The notes: generated from the letters alone by a model not told the origin. 8,455 nt of DNA from an uncultured Armatimonadota bacterium (GCA_903915615.1 CAIWTR010000554.1:1-8455); one strand, 5' to 3'. Counted from the stretch's first letter, positions 1 through 6,229 are shown. Made by a program: numbers and translations.

Positions 1-566
1 AGGATCTTCCATTCTTGATGCCGGTTGAAGACGTCTTTACGATCACTGGTCGTGGAACCGTTGCAACCGGTCGTGTAGAGCGTGGTCAGCTCAAAGCTGG
101 TGAACAAATTGAGATCATTGGTCTCAAGGACACTGCGACCACAACCGCTACCTCCATGGAAATGTTCCGCAAGACTCTCGACTATGTCGAGGCTGGCGAC
201 AACGCTGGAATCCTCCTCCGTGGTGTGGACCGCAAGTCCATCGAGCGTGGTCAGGTTCTTGCTAAGCCAGGTTCCATCAAGCCACACACCAAGTTTGAGG
301 CTGAGGTCTATATCCTTTCGAAGGAAGAAGGCGGACGCCATACACCATTCTTTAGTGGTTACCGTCCTCAGTTCTACTTCCGTACAACGGACGTTACTGG
401 ATCGATGAATCTTCCTGAGGGTGTCGAGATGATCATGCCTGGAGACAACATTAAGATCTCCGCAGAGCTGATTGCTCCTATCGCTATGGAGCAGGGATTG
501 CGCTTCGCAATCCGTGAAGGTGGACACACGGTTGGGGCCGGCGTCGTCGCCCGCGTCATCGAGTAG
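1..566 (+). CDS. tuf: Elongation factor Tu, C-terminal part (5' end outside window)
   Basis: EF-Tu is the GTPase that carries aminoacyl-tRNA to the ribosomal A site in the cytoplasm. The visible frame opens at base 3 with DLPFLMPVEDVF and ends at a TAG stop. It gives about 187 residues, matching domains 2 and 3 of a roughly 394-residue protein; the GTP-binding domain 1 lies upstream of the window. Family landmarks are all present: TGRGTVATGRVERG at the start of domain 2, RGQVLAKPGSIKPHTKF, GGRHTPFFSGYRPQFYFRTT, LPEGVEMIMPGDN, and the closing LRFAIREGGHTVGAGVV. No frameshift or lost motif is seen. It sits 63 nt before rpsJ, the usual str-to-S10 junction (rpsL-rpsG-fusA-tuf-rpsJ) seen in many bacteria; the upstream str genes are inferred, not seen. 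Identity is essentially certain. Confidence 0.98.
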   Translation, partial: DLPFLMPVEDVFTITGRGTVATGRVERGQLKAGEQIEIIGLKDTATTTATSMEMFRKTLDYVEAGDNAGILLRGVDRKSIERGQVLAKPGSIKPHTKFEAEVYILSKEEGGRHTPFFSGYRPQFYFRTTDVTGSMNLPEGVEMIMPGDNIKISAELIAPIAMEQGLRFAIREGGHTVGAGVVARVIE

Positions 567-577
567 GTGTGATTGCT

Positions 578-609
578 ATCGGTCATATCGCGAGAGTGGT
601 ATGACCGAT
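578..609 (+). other. Hairpin in the tuf-rpsJ gap
   Basis: ATCGGTCATA at 578-587 is exactly complementary to TATGACCGAT at 600-609, giving a 10-bp stem with a 12-nt loop. No T run follows, so it is not a standard intrinsic terminator. It lies 20 nt before the rpsJ start and could be a processing site, a partial attenuator or a regulatory structure. The repeat is seen directly; the role is unknown. Confidence 0.6.
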
Positions 610-629
610 CTGCGGAAAGTGTAAGTAAT

Positions 630-938
630 ATGCGAAAAGACAAAGTTCGAATCCGCCTCCGTGCGTTCGATCACCGCGTTCTTGATCAGTCAGCTGAAAA
701 GATTGTAGATACAGCCCGTCGCACAGGCGCAAGGATTTCTGGTCCTGTGCTTCTTCCGACCGAGAAGGCGATTTATGCTGTTCAGCGTAACGCTACCATT
801 GACAAAGAGTCGATGGAACATTTTGAGATGCGTACTCACAAGCGTCTCATTGATATCTTGAATCCAGGTCCTAAGACGATTGACGCGCTCATGCGCCTCG
901 ATCTTCCTAGTGGCGTTGATATCGAGATTAAACTCTAA
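630..938 (+). CDS. rpsJ: 30S ribosomal protein S10
   Basis: S10 is a 30S head protein that also acts in transcription antitermination with NusB in species that use that system. The 102-residue product starts MRKDKVRIRLRAFDHRVLDQ and contains IVDTARRTGARISGPVLLPT, the MRTHKRLIDI segment and the ending TIDALMRLDLPSGVDIEI, all typical. Length matches the family (about 102-105). The frame is open further upstream to 573, but that stretch has no family similarity and overlaps the hairpin at 578-609. ATG 630 is therefore chosen, with a weak GGAAAG ribosome binding sequence at 614-619. It is the first gene of the S10 block and is followed by a 62-nt gap to rplC. No promoter is evident just before it, so read-through from tuf is likely. 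Confidence 0.97.
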   Translation: MRKDKVRIRLRAFDHRVLDQSAEKIVDTARRTGARISGPVLLPTEKAIYAVQRNATIDKESMEHFEMRTHKRLIDILNPGPKTIDALMRLDLPSGVDIEIKL

Positions 939-1000
939 GTTAGAGAGAATACCGCGTCACGCAAGGATATAGGTCCCCAGGTGCGCCGTGGAGGTTAGTT

Positions 1001-1678
1001 ATGTCAATTAAGGGAATTCTCGGCCGCAAGGTCGGTATGACCCAGCTCTTCGATGAAGAGGGTAAGGTTGTTCCTGTAACGGTTTTGGCTGTTGAGCCAA
1101 ACGTTGTTACTCAGGTGCGTACGGTTGAAACCGATGGCTATTCTGCAGCTCAGGTTGCATTTGGTGAATGTCGCGTCGACCGCTTGACTCGTCCTGAGCA
1201 GGGCCACCTGCGTGCTGCGGGTGTTCAACCACGCCGTCACTTGCGTGAGTTTGCAATCCAAGCAGACGCAACTGTGTCGGTTGGTGATGTGATCACCGCT
1301 GATATCTTCGCCATCGGTGAGCGTGTTGTCGTTAGTGGCACATCCAAGGGTAAGGGTTTCGCTGGTGTAGTCAAGCGTTATCACTTCCATGGTGGTGACA
1401 TGACGCACGGTTCGATGGTTCACCGTAAGCCACAGTCTGGTGGAGCCACCGATGCGGCACGTACGTTCAAGGGTAACAAGAAGCCAGGACGTATGGGTGG
1501 AGAGCGAGTGACTCAGTTCGGCCTTAAGGTCGTTCGGTTTGACGTCGCGGACAACCTATTGTTTGTTCGTGGAGCCGTTCCTGGTCCCGATGGCGCACTC
1601 GTCGAAGTGACGAAGGCGCGTCGTGCTGAGAAGGTTAAGGTTCGTGTCGAGTCCGTTCGCTCAAGTAAGAAGAAGTAA
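1001..1678 (+). CDS. rplC: 50S ribosomal protein L3
   Basis: L3 is an early-assembling 50S protein that binds 23S rRNA and reaches toward the peptidyl transferase centre. The 225-residue protein begins MSIKGILGRKVGMTQLFDEE and contains the signature SGTSKGKGFAGVVKRYHFHGG (about 112-132) and FVRGAVPGPDG near the end. ATG 1001 is preceded by GGAGG at 990-994. Two things differ from E. coli L3 (209 residues). The loop after HRKPQSGG (141-148) reads ATDAART instead of the common QTPG-type sequence, so there is no counterpart of the glutamine methylated by PrmB in E. coli. There is also a basic tail of about 15 residues ending in SSKKK. Both look like lineage traits, not damage. Confidence 0.97.
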   Translation: MSIKGILGRKVGMTQLFDEEGKVVPVTVLAVEPNVVTQVRTVETDGYSAAQVAFGECRVDRLTRPEQGHLRAAGVQPRRHLREFAIQADATVSVGDVITADIFAIGERVVVSGTSKGKGFAGVVKRYHFHGGDMTHGSMVHRKPQSGGATDAARTFKGNKKPGRMGGERVTQFGLKVVRFDVADNLLFVRGAVPGPDGALVEVTKARRAEKVKVRVESVRSSKKK

Positions 1679-1698
1679 TCAGTGTTGAATCACTGGTT
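1677..1698 (+). other. Hairpin spanning the rplC stop and rplC-rplD gap
   Basis: AATCAGTG at 1677-1684 pairs with CACTGGTT at 1691-1698: 8 bp including one G-U pair, loop TTGAAT. It begins inside the rplC stop codon and ends just before the GGAG ribosome binding site (1700-1703) of rplD. A ribosome terminating on rplC would open it, so it could couple rplD translation to rplC. That role is inferred from position only. Confidence 0.45.
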
Positions 1699-1710
1699 CG
1701 GAGAATAATT

Positions 1711-2358
1711 ATGCCTACGTTGGCGATAAAAACGATTGGGGGAAAGCAGGCAGGCGAGGTCACCGCATCTGAGCGTGTGTTCGCTGCCCGCGTCAATATC
1801 CCTTTGATGCACCAGGCTGTCAAAGCCGAGATGGAAAACCGCCGCCAGGATACGCGTAATGCGCCTGGTCGTGGAGATATGTTTGGTGGTGGACGCAAGC
1901 CGTTTAAGCAAAAGGGAACTGGTCGTGCGCGACAAGGTTCGATCATTGCGCCACACTGGCGTAAGGGTGGAGCTGCCCACGGTCCTCACCCACGTGATCT
2001 GGGGCATGCGCTTCCTAAGAAGATGAAGCGTTTGGCTATCTGGAGTGCGCTTACCGCAAAGTTGAACGATGCTGAGCTGGTCGTTGTTGATTCCTTTCCG
2101 ATGGAAAAGATTTCAACAAAGGCTGCTGCAACATTCCTCAAGGAAGTCACTGGCGGAGCTCGTAAGTCACTTGTGATTATCGAGGGTGAGGACGAGACTG
2201 TCATCAAGTCTCTCCGGAACATCGAAGGTATCACGCTTCGTGTAGCTCCGGCGTTTTCGACGCGTGATGTTGTCAATGGCGGAATCATTGTTGCTACAAA
2301 GGCTGCAATCCGGAAGATTGACTCCGTGTGGGCGGGTGAGGTGACTGAAAATGCCTAA
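1711..2358 (+). CDS. rplD: 50S ribosomal protein L4
   Basis: L4 is a 23S rRNA-binding 50S protein whose extended loop lines the nascent peptide exit tunnel. In E. coli it also represses the S10 operon; whether it does so here is not known. The 215-residue product carries the tunnel loop at about 45-77, with GGGRKPFKQKGTGRARQGS as the hallmark, followed by LPKKMKRLAIWSAL and a Rossmann-like C-terminal half ending around NGGIIVATKAAIRKI. E. coli L4 has 201 residues; the excess is mostly a short C-terminal stretch. ATG 1711 follows GGAG at 1700-1703 with a 7-nt spacer. The end overlaps rplW by 8 nt, so the two are probably translationally coupled. Confidence 0.97.
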   Translation: MPTLAIKTIGGKQAGEVTASERVFAARVNIPLMHQAVKAEMENRRQDTRNAPGRGDMFGGGRKPFKQKGTGRARQGSIIAPHWRKGGAAHGPHPRDLGHALPKKMKRLAIWSALTAKLNDAELVVVDSFPMEKISTKAAATFLKEVTGGARKSLVIIEGEDETVIKSLRNIEGITLRVAPAFSTRDVVNGGIIVATKAAIRKIDSVWAGEVTENA

Positions 2359-2668
2359 TCTCTATAGCACTATCCTTAGACCTGTCATCACTGAAAAGGC
2401 ACTAACCATGAGCGGCGAGCGCAAGTATGCGTTTGTTGTTCACGTCGGTGCAAACAAGATGCAAATCCGTGAAGCAGTTGAGAAGCTGTTTACCACTACG
2501 GAAGGCGGCGCGATCACGGTTACGAACGTGAACACCATCCTGACCAAGGGACGTGTAAAGCGCTATCGGATGTTTGGTCGCTCAAGCACTGGCCGTACTC
2601 CATCGGTCAAGAAGGCCATCGTAACCGTTGCCGAGGGTCAATCGATCCAGATCTTCGAGGGAGTGTAA
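2351..2668 (+). CDS. rplW: 50S ribosomal protein L23
   Basis: L23 sits at the exit of the peptide tunnel and is the docking site for trigger factor and the signal recognition particle. The 105-residue sequence opens with LYSTILRPVITEKAL and contains KYAFVVHVGANKMQIREAVEK, the core RNA-binding fold, then VNTILTKGRVKRYRMFGR, all typical of bacterial L23. Length is normal (about 95-105). ATG 2351 lies inside the last codons of rplD and is preceded by GAGGTG at 2338-2343. The stop codon is only 1 nt away from the rplB start. No unusual features are seen. Confidence 0.96.
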   Translation: MPNLYSTILRPVITEKALTMSGERKYAFVVHVGANKMQIREAVEKLFTTTEGGAITVTNVNTILTKGRVKRYRMFGRSSTGRTPSVKKAIVTVAEGQSIQIFEGV

Positions 2669-2669
2669 A

Positions 2670-3497
2670 ATGCCAGTACGAAAGTTTAAGCCTATAACAC
2701 CTGGCCGTCGTCACATGGCGATTTCTTCATTCGAGGAAATCACAAAGGACAAGCCGGAGAAGAGCCTGCTTGCACCTTTGAAGAAGAGTGCTGGGCGTAA
2801 CAATCAGGGACGCATTACGGTTCGCCATCGTGGTGGTGGACACAAGCGTATGTACCGCTTGGTTGACTTCAAGCGTAACAAAGATGGCGTTGAAGGAACG
2901 GTTTCTGCGATCGAATACGATCCAAACCGAACCTGCCGTATCGCACTTGTTCAGTATGCAGATGGCACAAAGGCATATGTCCTTGCTGCTGTTGGCATGA
3001 AGCCAGGTGATGCGGTCTTCAACGGAGCTGATTCTGACATCAAGGTTGGAAACGCGCTTCCATTGATTAACATCCCAGTTGGTACGACAGTACACAATGT
3101 GGAACTGCGCCCTGGCGCTGGTGGACAGTTTGTACGTTCCGCTGGTTCTGGTGCTCAGCTGATGGCAAAGGAAGGCAAGTACGCTACATTGCGGTTGCCA
3201 TCCGGTGAAATGCGTAAGATTCTGCTTACCTGTCGTGCAACGATTGGTCAAGTTGGAAACCTTGAGCATGAGAATGAATCTTGGGGTAAAGCTGGTAAGA
3301 CCCGGTGGATGGGACGTCGTCCTCAAGTCCGCGGTGTTGCTATGAACCCAAGAGACCACCCCCATGGTGGTGGTGAAGGCCAATCTCCTGTTGGTCGTAA
3401 GAAGGGCCCGGTTTCGGCTACGGGTGTGCTCGCTATTGGATTCAAGACGCGACGCAACAAATCAACCGATAAGTTTATCGTCAGACGACGTAAGTAG
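2670..3497 (+). CDS. rplB: 50S ribosomal protein L2
   Basis: L2 is a universally conserved 50S protein needed for subunit association and peptidyl transferase activity. The 275-residue protein begins MPVRKFKPITPGRRHMA and shows RHRGGGHKRMYRLVDFKR, EYDPNRTCRIALV, the basic linker AGKTRWMGRRPQVRGVAMNP and the hallmark DHPHGGGEG. His230 here corresponds by alignment from memory to the functionally important His229 of E. coli. It ends in KSTDKFIVRRRK. E. coli L2 has 273 residues, so it is full length. The frame is open upstream to 2628 inside rplW, but ATG 2670 gives the conserved N-terminus and has the GAGGGAG ribosome binding site at 2657-2663. A 111-nt gap, the longest inside the operon, follows. 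Confidence 0.98.
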   Translation: MPVRKFKPITPGRRHMAISSFEEITKDKPEKSLLAPLKKSAGRNNQGRITVRHRGGGHKRMYRLVDFKRNKDGVEGTVSAIEYDPNRTCRIALVQYADGTKAYVLAAVGMKPGDAVFNGADSDIKVGNALPLINIPVGTTVHNVELRPGAGGQFVRSAGSGAQLMAKEGKYATLRLPSGEMRKILLTCRATIGQVGNLEHENESWGKAGKTRWMGRRPQVRGVAMNPRDHPHGGGEGQSPVGRKKGPVSATGVLAIGFKTRRNKSTDKFIVRRRK

Positions 3498-3516
3498 TCT
3501 CACTACAAACGTCGAT

Positions 3517-3543
3517 GTGGCATCAGGCATTGTCTGGTGCCAC
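3517..3543 (+). other. First of three hairpins in the rplB-rpsS gap
   Basis: GTGGCATCAG at 3517-3526 pairs with CTGGTGCCAC at 3534-3543: 10 bp with one G-U pair and a 7-nt loop. It starts 20 nt after the rplB stop codon and has no T run behind it. It may protect or process the rplB 3' end, or form part of a structured leader for rpsS. The role is inferred. Confidence 0.6.
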
Positions 3544-3550
3544 GCACCCG

Positions 3551-3564
3551 GTAGATGGTTCTAC
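3551..3564 (+). other. Second, small hairpin in the rplB-rpsS gap
   Basis: GTAGA at 3551-3555 pairs with TCTAC at 3560-3564 around a TGGT loop. The stem may be extended past an internal loop by CCC at 3547-3549 with GGG at 3569-3571. Alone it is weak, but it lies in line between two stronger hairpins. Confidence 0.35.
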
Positions 3565-3577
3565 GTCTGGGGCAATG

Positions 3578-3597
3578 GTCGGATGCATTAATCCGAC
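3578..3597 (+). other. Third hairpin, directly before the rpsS ribosome binding site
   Basis: GTCGGAT at 3578-3584 pairs perfectly with ATCCGAC at 3591-3597, loop GCATTA. The AGGAG ribosome binding site of rpsS starts at 3599, one base after the stem. A structure so close could influence ribosome access or be stabilised by a bound protein. The pairing is seen; the effect is inferred. Confidence 0.5.
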
Positions 3598-3608
3598 GAG
3601 GAGTAATA

Positions 3609-3896
3609 ATGGGACGATCTCTCAAGAAGGGTCCGTTTGCGGATCCTAAGCTGCTCGATAAAGTCGATCAGCTGAACGAAAAGGGTGAGAAAAGGATTAT
3701 CAAAACCTGGTCTCGCCGTTCTACGATTTTTCCGTCGTTCATTGGGCACACTTTTGCTGTCCATGATGGCCGGAAGCATGTTCCAGTTTTTGTAACTGAA
3801 AACATGGTTGGTCATAAGCTTGGGGAATTTTCCCAAACGAAGACGTTCAAGGGTCACGCTGGTGGTACAGGCCAGTCGACTCGTATGCGGAAGTAG
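3609..3896 (+). CDS. rpsS: 30S ribosomal protein S19
   Basis: S19 is a 30S head protein that, with S13, forms the bridge region contacting the 50S subunit and A-site tRNA. The 95-residue product starts MGRSLKKGPFADPKLLDKV and has the classical motifs IIKTWSRRSTIFPSFIGHTF, HDGRKHVPVFVTENMVGHKLGEF and ending TFKGHAG, so identity is clear. The frame is open upstream to 3555 but that part is unlike S19 and covers the hairpins. ATG 3609 has the GAGGAG-type ribosome binding site at 3598-3603. The C-terminus GGTGQSTRMRK is slightly longer than in E. coli (92 residues). It is separated from rplV by 11 nt. Confidence 0.97.
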   Translation: MGRSLKKGPFADPKLLDKVDQLNEKGEKRIIKTWSRRSTIFPSFIGHTFAVHDGRKHVPVFVTENMVGHKLGEFSQTKTFKGHAGGTGQSTRMRK

Positions 3897-3907
3897 GGGG
3901 TAGATAT

Positions 3908-4402
3908 ATGGAAGCACAAGCTACAGCCCGCTACGTACGCATGGGGCCTCGCAAAGTTCGATTCGTACTTGATACGGTTCGTGGGAAATATGCAGCCGAT
4001 GCGCTGGATATCCTCAAGTTCACGCCTAACCATGCAGCCGCTGAGATCAGCAAGGTTCTTCGCTCTGCGATGGCCAATGCTGGCAACAACCACGGTCTGG
4101 ATTTGACGAATCTCAAGATTGCACGTTGTTTTGTCGACGTTGGACCTTCGATGAAGCGTGTTCAACCACGTGCTCAAGGTCGGGCTTACGCCATTCTCAA
4201 GCGCTCCAGTCACATCACGATTGTAGTTGCTGAAGGCGCACCGAAGCCGATCAAGACTGGTAAGAAGGCTCCTAAGGCGCCTCTCCGTGCTGACCTCAAG
4301 GTCGAGCCAGTCGTTGTTGAAGAGATTGTTGATGTTGTTGCAGATGTCGCAACAGAAACAGCTGAAGCACCTGTGGATACGACCGTAGAGGAACAAGCAT
4401 AA
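3908..4402 (+). CDS. rplV: 50S ribosomal protein L22 with long acidic C-terminal tail
   Basis: L22 binds several 23S rRNA domains, and its beta-hairpin lines the peptide tunnel next to L4. Residues 1-109 are the normal core: ATARYVRMGPRKVRFVLDTVRGK, SAMANAGNNHGLD and the hairpin region PSMKRVQPRAQGRAYAI (80-96). The protein then runs on to 164 residues, against 110 in E. coli. The extra 55 residues start with a Lys/Pro-rich linker (APKPIKTGKKAPKAP) and end in a stretch rich in Val, Glu, Ala, Asp and Thr, which is acidic and probably disordered. Such tails on L22 occur in several phyla. ATG 3908 follows a GGGGG sequence at 3896-3900. The stop codon shares one base with the rpsC start (TAATG). 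Confidence 0.96.
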   Translation: MEAQATARYVRMGPRKVRFVLDTVRGKYAADALDILKFTPNHAAAEISKVLRSAMANAGNNHGLDLTNLKIARCFVDVGPSMKRVQPRAQGRAYAILKRSSHITIVVAEGAPKPIKTGKKAPKAPLRADLKVEPVVVEEIVDVVADVATETAEAPVDTTVEEQA

Positions 4403-5235
4403 TGGGACAAAAAATTCATCCTATCGGTTTCCGTATCGGTGTAATCCGTGATGCCGATTCGAAGTGGTATGCAGACAAGCAGTACGCTGCCTTTGTTCTG
4501 GAAGACTACAAGATCCGTAAGATCGTCAAGAAGCGCCGTGGGTGGGAAAACGCTGCAATCGCTAAGACCGAAATTGAGCGCCAAGCAAACCAAGTGCGAG
4601 TTACATTGCACACAGCCAAGCCTGGAATCATTATTGGTAAGGGCGGCGCTGGTGTTGACTTGCTGCGTGGTGATCTCGAAAAGTTGACGAAGAAGACTGT
4701 GCATGTCAATGTTCAAGAAATTCGTCAGCTGGAAACAAATGCGCAGCTTGTCGCTGAGTCTATTGCTCAGCAGATCGAAAAGCGTATTGGTTACAAGCGT
4801 GCAATGCGTCAGGCTGTAACCCGCGCCATGCGTCTTGGCGTTCTCGGAATCCGTTGTCATGTTGCTGGCCGCCTTGGTGGTGCAGAAATGGCTCGTAAAG
4901 AATCCGATCGTCAAGGGAAGATTCCTCTCCATACACTGCGTGCGGATATCGATTATGGCTTCTACGAAGCTGTAACTGCTTACAGCACAATCGGCGTCAA
5001 GGTCTGGATCTACAAGGGCGATATTCTCCCTGGTGCACGTCGTCCAATGGACAATCCTGCTGCACGTCCTAGTGCTGGTCGTGGTGATGATGATCGCCGT
5101 GGCCGTGGTGGCCGTGGCGGTGGTGGTCAGCGTGGCCCGGGTCGTCCTGGATCCGGTGGTCCACGTGGACGTGGTCCTCGCGAAGGCGGCGGATACGCTG
5201 GATCCGGTTCGTTTACATCTGGTGGAGGTCAGTAA
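4402..5235 (+). CDS. rpsC: 30S ribosomal protein S3 with Gly/Arg-rich C-terminal tail
   Basis: S3 lies at the mRNA entry channel of the 30S subunit and, with S4 and S5, forms the mRNA helicase surface. The N-terminal part MGQKIHPIGFRIG and the KH domain (about 39-107) with the IGKGG loop (78-82) are intact, as are the C-terminal domain motifs AMRLGVLGIRCHVAGRLGGAE (142-162) and GVKVWIYKGDILPG (198-211). The conserved core ends near residue 211. It is followed by about 66 residues with roughly 25 Gly and 13 Arg, including RGRGGRGGGG. E. coli S3 has 233 residues, this one 277. The tail is low complexity and likely disordered; its Arg/Gly content suggests RNA contact, which is inference. GAGGA at 4388-4392 is the ribosome binding site. 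The last Gly codons also supply the ribosome binding site for rplP. Confidence 0.97.
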   Translation: MGQKIHPIGFRIGVIRDADSKWYADKQYAAFVLEDYKIRKIVKKRRGWENAAIAKTEIERQANQVRVTLHTAKPGIIIGKGGAGVDLLRGDLEKLTKKTVHVNVQEIRQLETNAQLVAESIAQQIEKRIGYKRAMRQAVTRAMRLGVLGIRCHVAGRLGGAEMARKESDRQGKIPLHTLRADIDYGFYEAVTAYSTIGVKVWIYKGDILPGARRPMDNPAARPSAGRGDDDRRGRGGRGGGGQRGPGRPGSGGPRGRGPREGGGYAGSGSFTSGGGQ

Positions 5236-5238
5236 TCT

Positions 5239-5688
5239 ATGTTGGCTCCTAAGCGCGTCAAATATCGACGCATGCATCGTGGACACCGACGGGGAGTTGC
5301 CTCCGGTGGAACACGTCTCAACTTCGGTGACTTTGGACTTCAGGCGCTTGAATCTTGCTGGATGACAGCAAATCAGATTGAAGCTGCTCGTATTGCAATG
5401 ACCCGTAAGATTCGTCGTGGTGGTAAAATCTGGATTCGTGTTTTTCCAGACAAGTCCTATACCAAGAAGCCAGCTGAAACGCGTATGGGTTCTGGTAAGG
5501 GCGCACCTGATGGCTGGGTTGCTGTTGTGAAGCCTGGTCGCATGCTGTTTGAAATGCATGGCGTATCTGAAGAACTTGCACGAGAAGCGATGCGTCTTGC
5601 TGCACACAAGCTTCCGATCGCTACAAAATTCATTACACGTGCCTCCGAAGCGGCGGCAGTGGAGAAGGAGACGGTTCATGCCGAATAA
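5239..5688 (+). CDS. rplP: 50S ribosomal protein L16
   Basis: L16 stabilises the A-site side of the 50S subunit and helps tRNA accommodation. The 149-residue product begins MLAPKRVKYRRMHRGHRRG and contains FGLQALESCWMTANQIEAAR, KIWIRVFPDKSYTKKPAETR, MGSGKGAPDGWVAVVKPGR and EELAREAMRLAAHKLPIATK, in family order. Arg82 in the TRMGSGKG segment matches the arginine hydroxylated in E. coli L16 (Arg81), though nothing here shows that the modification occurs. The C-terminus is about 13 residues longer than in E. coli (136). ATG 5239 uses GGAGG at 5224-5228, inside the final rpsC codons, with a long 10-nt spacer. The 3' end overlaps rpmC by 11 nt. Confidence 0.97.
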   Translation: MLAPKRVKYRRMHRGHRRGVASGGTRLNFGDFGLQALESCWMTANQIEAARIAMTRKIRRGGKIWIRVFPDKSYTKKPAETRMGSGKGAPDGWVAVVKPGRMLFEMHGVSEELAREAMRLAAHKLPIATKFITRASEAAAVEKETVHAE

Positions 5689-5893
5689 TAGATTGGCAAA
5701 GGAGAGCCGTGAGGAGTTAAAGGGGCTGGATGCCGCTGGTCTTCGGGCTAAGTTGGATGAAACCCGCCTCAAGCTGTGGCAGCTTCAGTTTTCACTGGGC
5801 AAGCGACAGCTGGAGAACACGGCAGAGTTGGCGAATACGCGCAAGCAGATTGCTCGGATTCTGACGTACTTGAATCAAGTGGAGGCTAAGTAA
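5678..5893 (+). CDS. rpmC: 50S ribosomal protein L29
   Basis: L29 is a small helical-hairpin protein beside L23 near the tunnel exit. The 71-residue product MPNNRLAKESREELKGLDAA carries two helices. The second half, QLENTAELANTRKQIARILT, matches the L29 signature of an ENTA-type turn followed by an IARI helix. The frame is open far upstream inside rplP, but only ATG 5678 gives an L29-like N-terminus, and it has the ribosome binding site GGAGAAGGAG at 5661-5670. It overlaps the end of rplP by 11 nt and shares one base with the rpsQ start (TAATG), so coupling on both sides is likely. Confidence 0.94.
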   Translation: MPNNRLAKESREELKGLDAAGLRAKLDETRLKLWQLQFSLGKRQLENTAELANTRKQIARILTYLNQVEAK

Positions 5894-6159
5894 TGTCTGA
5901 AGATTTGCAACGCGGTATTCGTAAAACGAGACAGGGTGTCGTTGTTTCTGACAAGATGGAGAAGACCATCGTTGTACAGGTCAATACACTTAAGTCGCAC
6001 CCTCTGTACGGACGTACGATGAAGCGGTCCACCCGTTTCCAAGCACACGATGAAAATAGTGAAGCTGGAATTGGCGACACCGTTGAAATCATGGAATGTC
6101 GTCCTATTTCGAAGAATAAGAATTGGCGCTTGCTCAAGGTCGTTGAAAAGGCCAAGTAG
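5893..6159 (+). CDS. rpsQ: 30S ribosomal protein S17
   Basis: S17 is a primary 16S rRNA-binding protein of OB fold in the 30S body. The 88-residue product has RKTRQGVVVSDKMEKTIVVQV (10-30), HPLYGRTMKRSTRFQAHDE and IGDTVEIMECRPISKNKNWRLL, all diagnostic. Length is normal (about 84-90). ATG 5893 is preceded by GGAGG at 5881-5885. In E. coli it is the last gene of the S10 operon, with the spc promoter following. Here a 70-nt gap with a strong hairpin follows, and I could not find a convincing promoter in it. Confidence 0.97.
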   Translation: MSEDLQRGIRKTRQGVVVSDKMEKTIVVQVNTLKSHPLYGRTMKRSTRFQAHDENSEAGIGDTVEIMECRPISKNKNWRLLKVVEKAK

Positions 6160-6185
6160 TTTGCGTCGCACGCCATAGATTGGCA

Positions 6186-6218
6186 ATCGGCAGGCGGGGG
6201 CAACCCCGTGCTGCCGAT
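6186..6218 (+). other. Hairpin with GCAA tetraloop in the rpsQ-rplN gap
   Basis: ATCGGCAG at 6186-6193 pairs perfectly with CTGCCGAT at 6211-6218. Inside, GGGG at 6196-6199 pairs with CCCC at 6204-6207, closing a GCAA loop (6200-6203) of the stable GNRA class. The two stems are joined by a C-G and a G-U pair and one bulged G (6210). About 14 pairs in total make this the strongest structure in the operon interior. The next bases, GGGAG (6219-6223), are the rplN ribosome binding site. There is no T run, so it is not an intrinsic terminator. Confidence 0.7.
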
Positions 6219-6229
6219 GGGAGTTAGAT

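Noticed and set aside
932..944. CTCTAA-G-TTAGAG palindrome at the rpsJ stop codon
   Set aside because: The arms are separated by a single base, too tight for a hairpin of that length, and no T run follows. I saw no strong structure in the rest of the rpsJ-rplC gap.
2727..3383. 218-codon minus-strand frame opposite rplB
   Set aside because: Fully inside rplB, no ribosome binding site, no recognisable family; shadow of the coding strand.
5095..5220. Repetitive CGT/GGT-rich DNA that might be a tandem repeat array
   Set aside because: There is no regular period; the pattern follows from Gly and Arg codons in the S3 tail.
4210..5772. Long open frame (520 codons) on the minus strand opposite rplV, rpsC and rplP
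   Set aside because: It runs antisense through three certain ribosomal genes, its Thr/Ser/Arg-rich translation is low complexity where it faces the S3 and L22 tails, and it resembles no family I know. It is a by-product of codon bias in the real genes.
6143..6186. Possible spc promoter before rplN (TTGAAA or TTGCGT with TAGATT)
   Set aside because: Spacings of these boxes are far from 17 nt and no TATAAT-like sequence fits.
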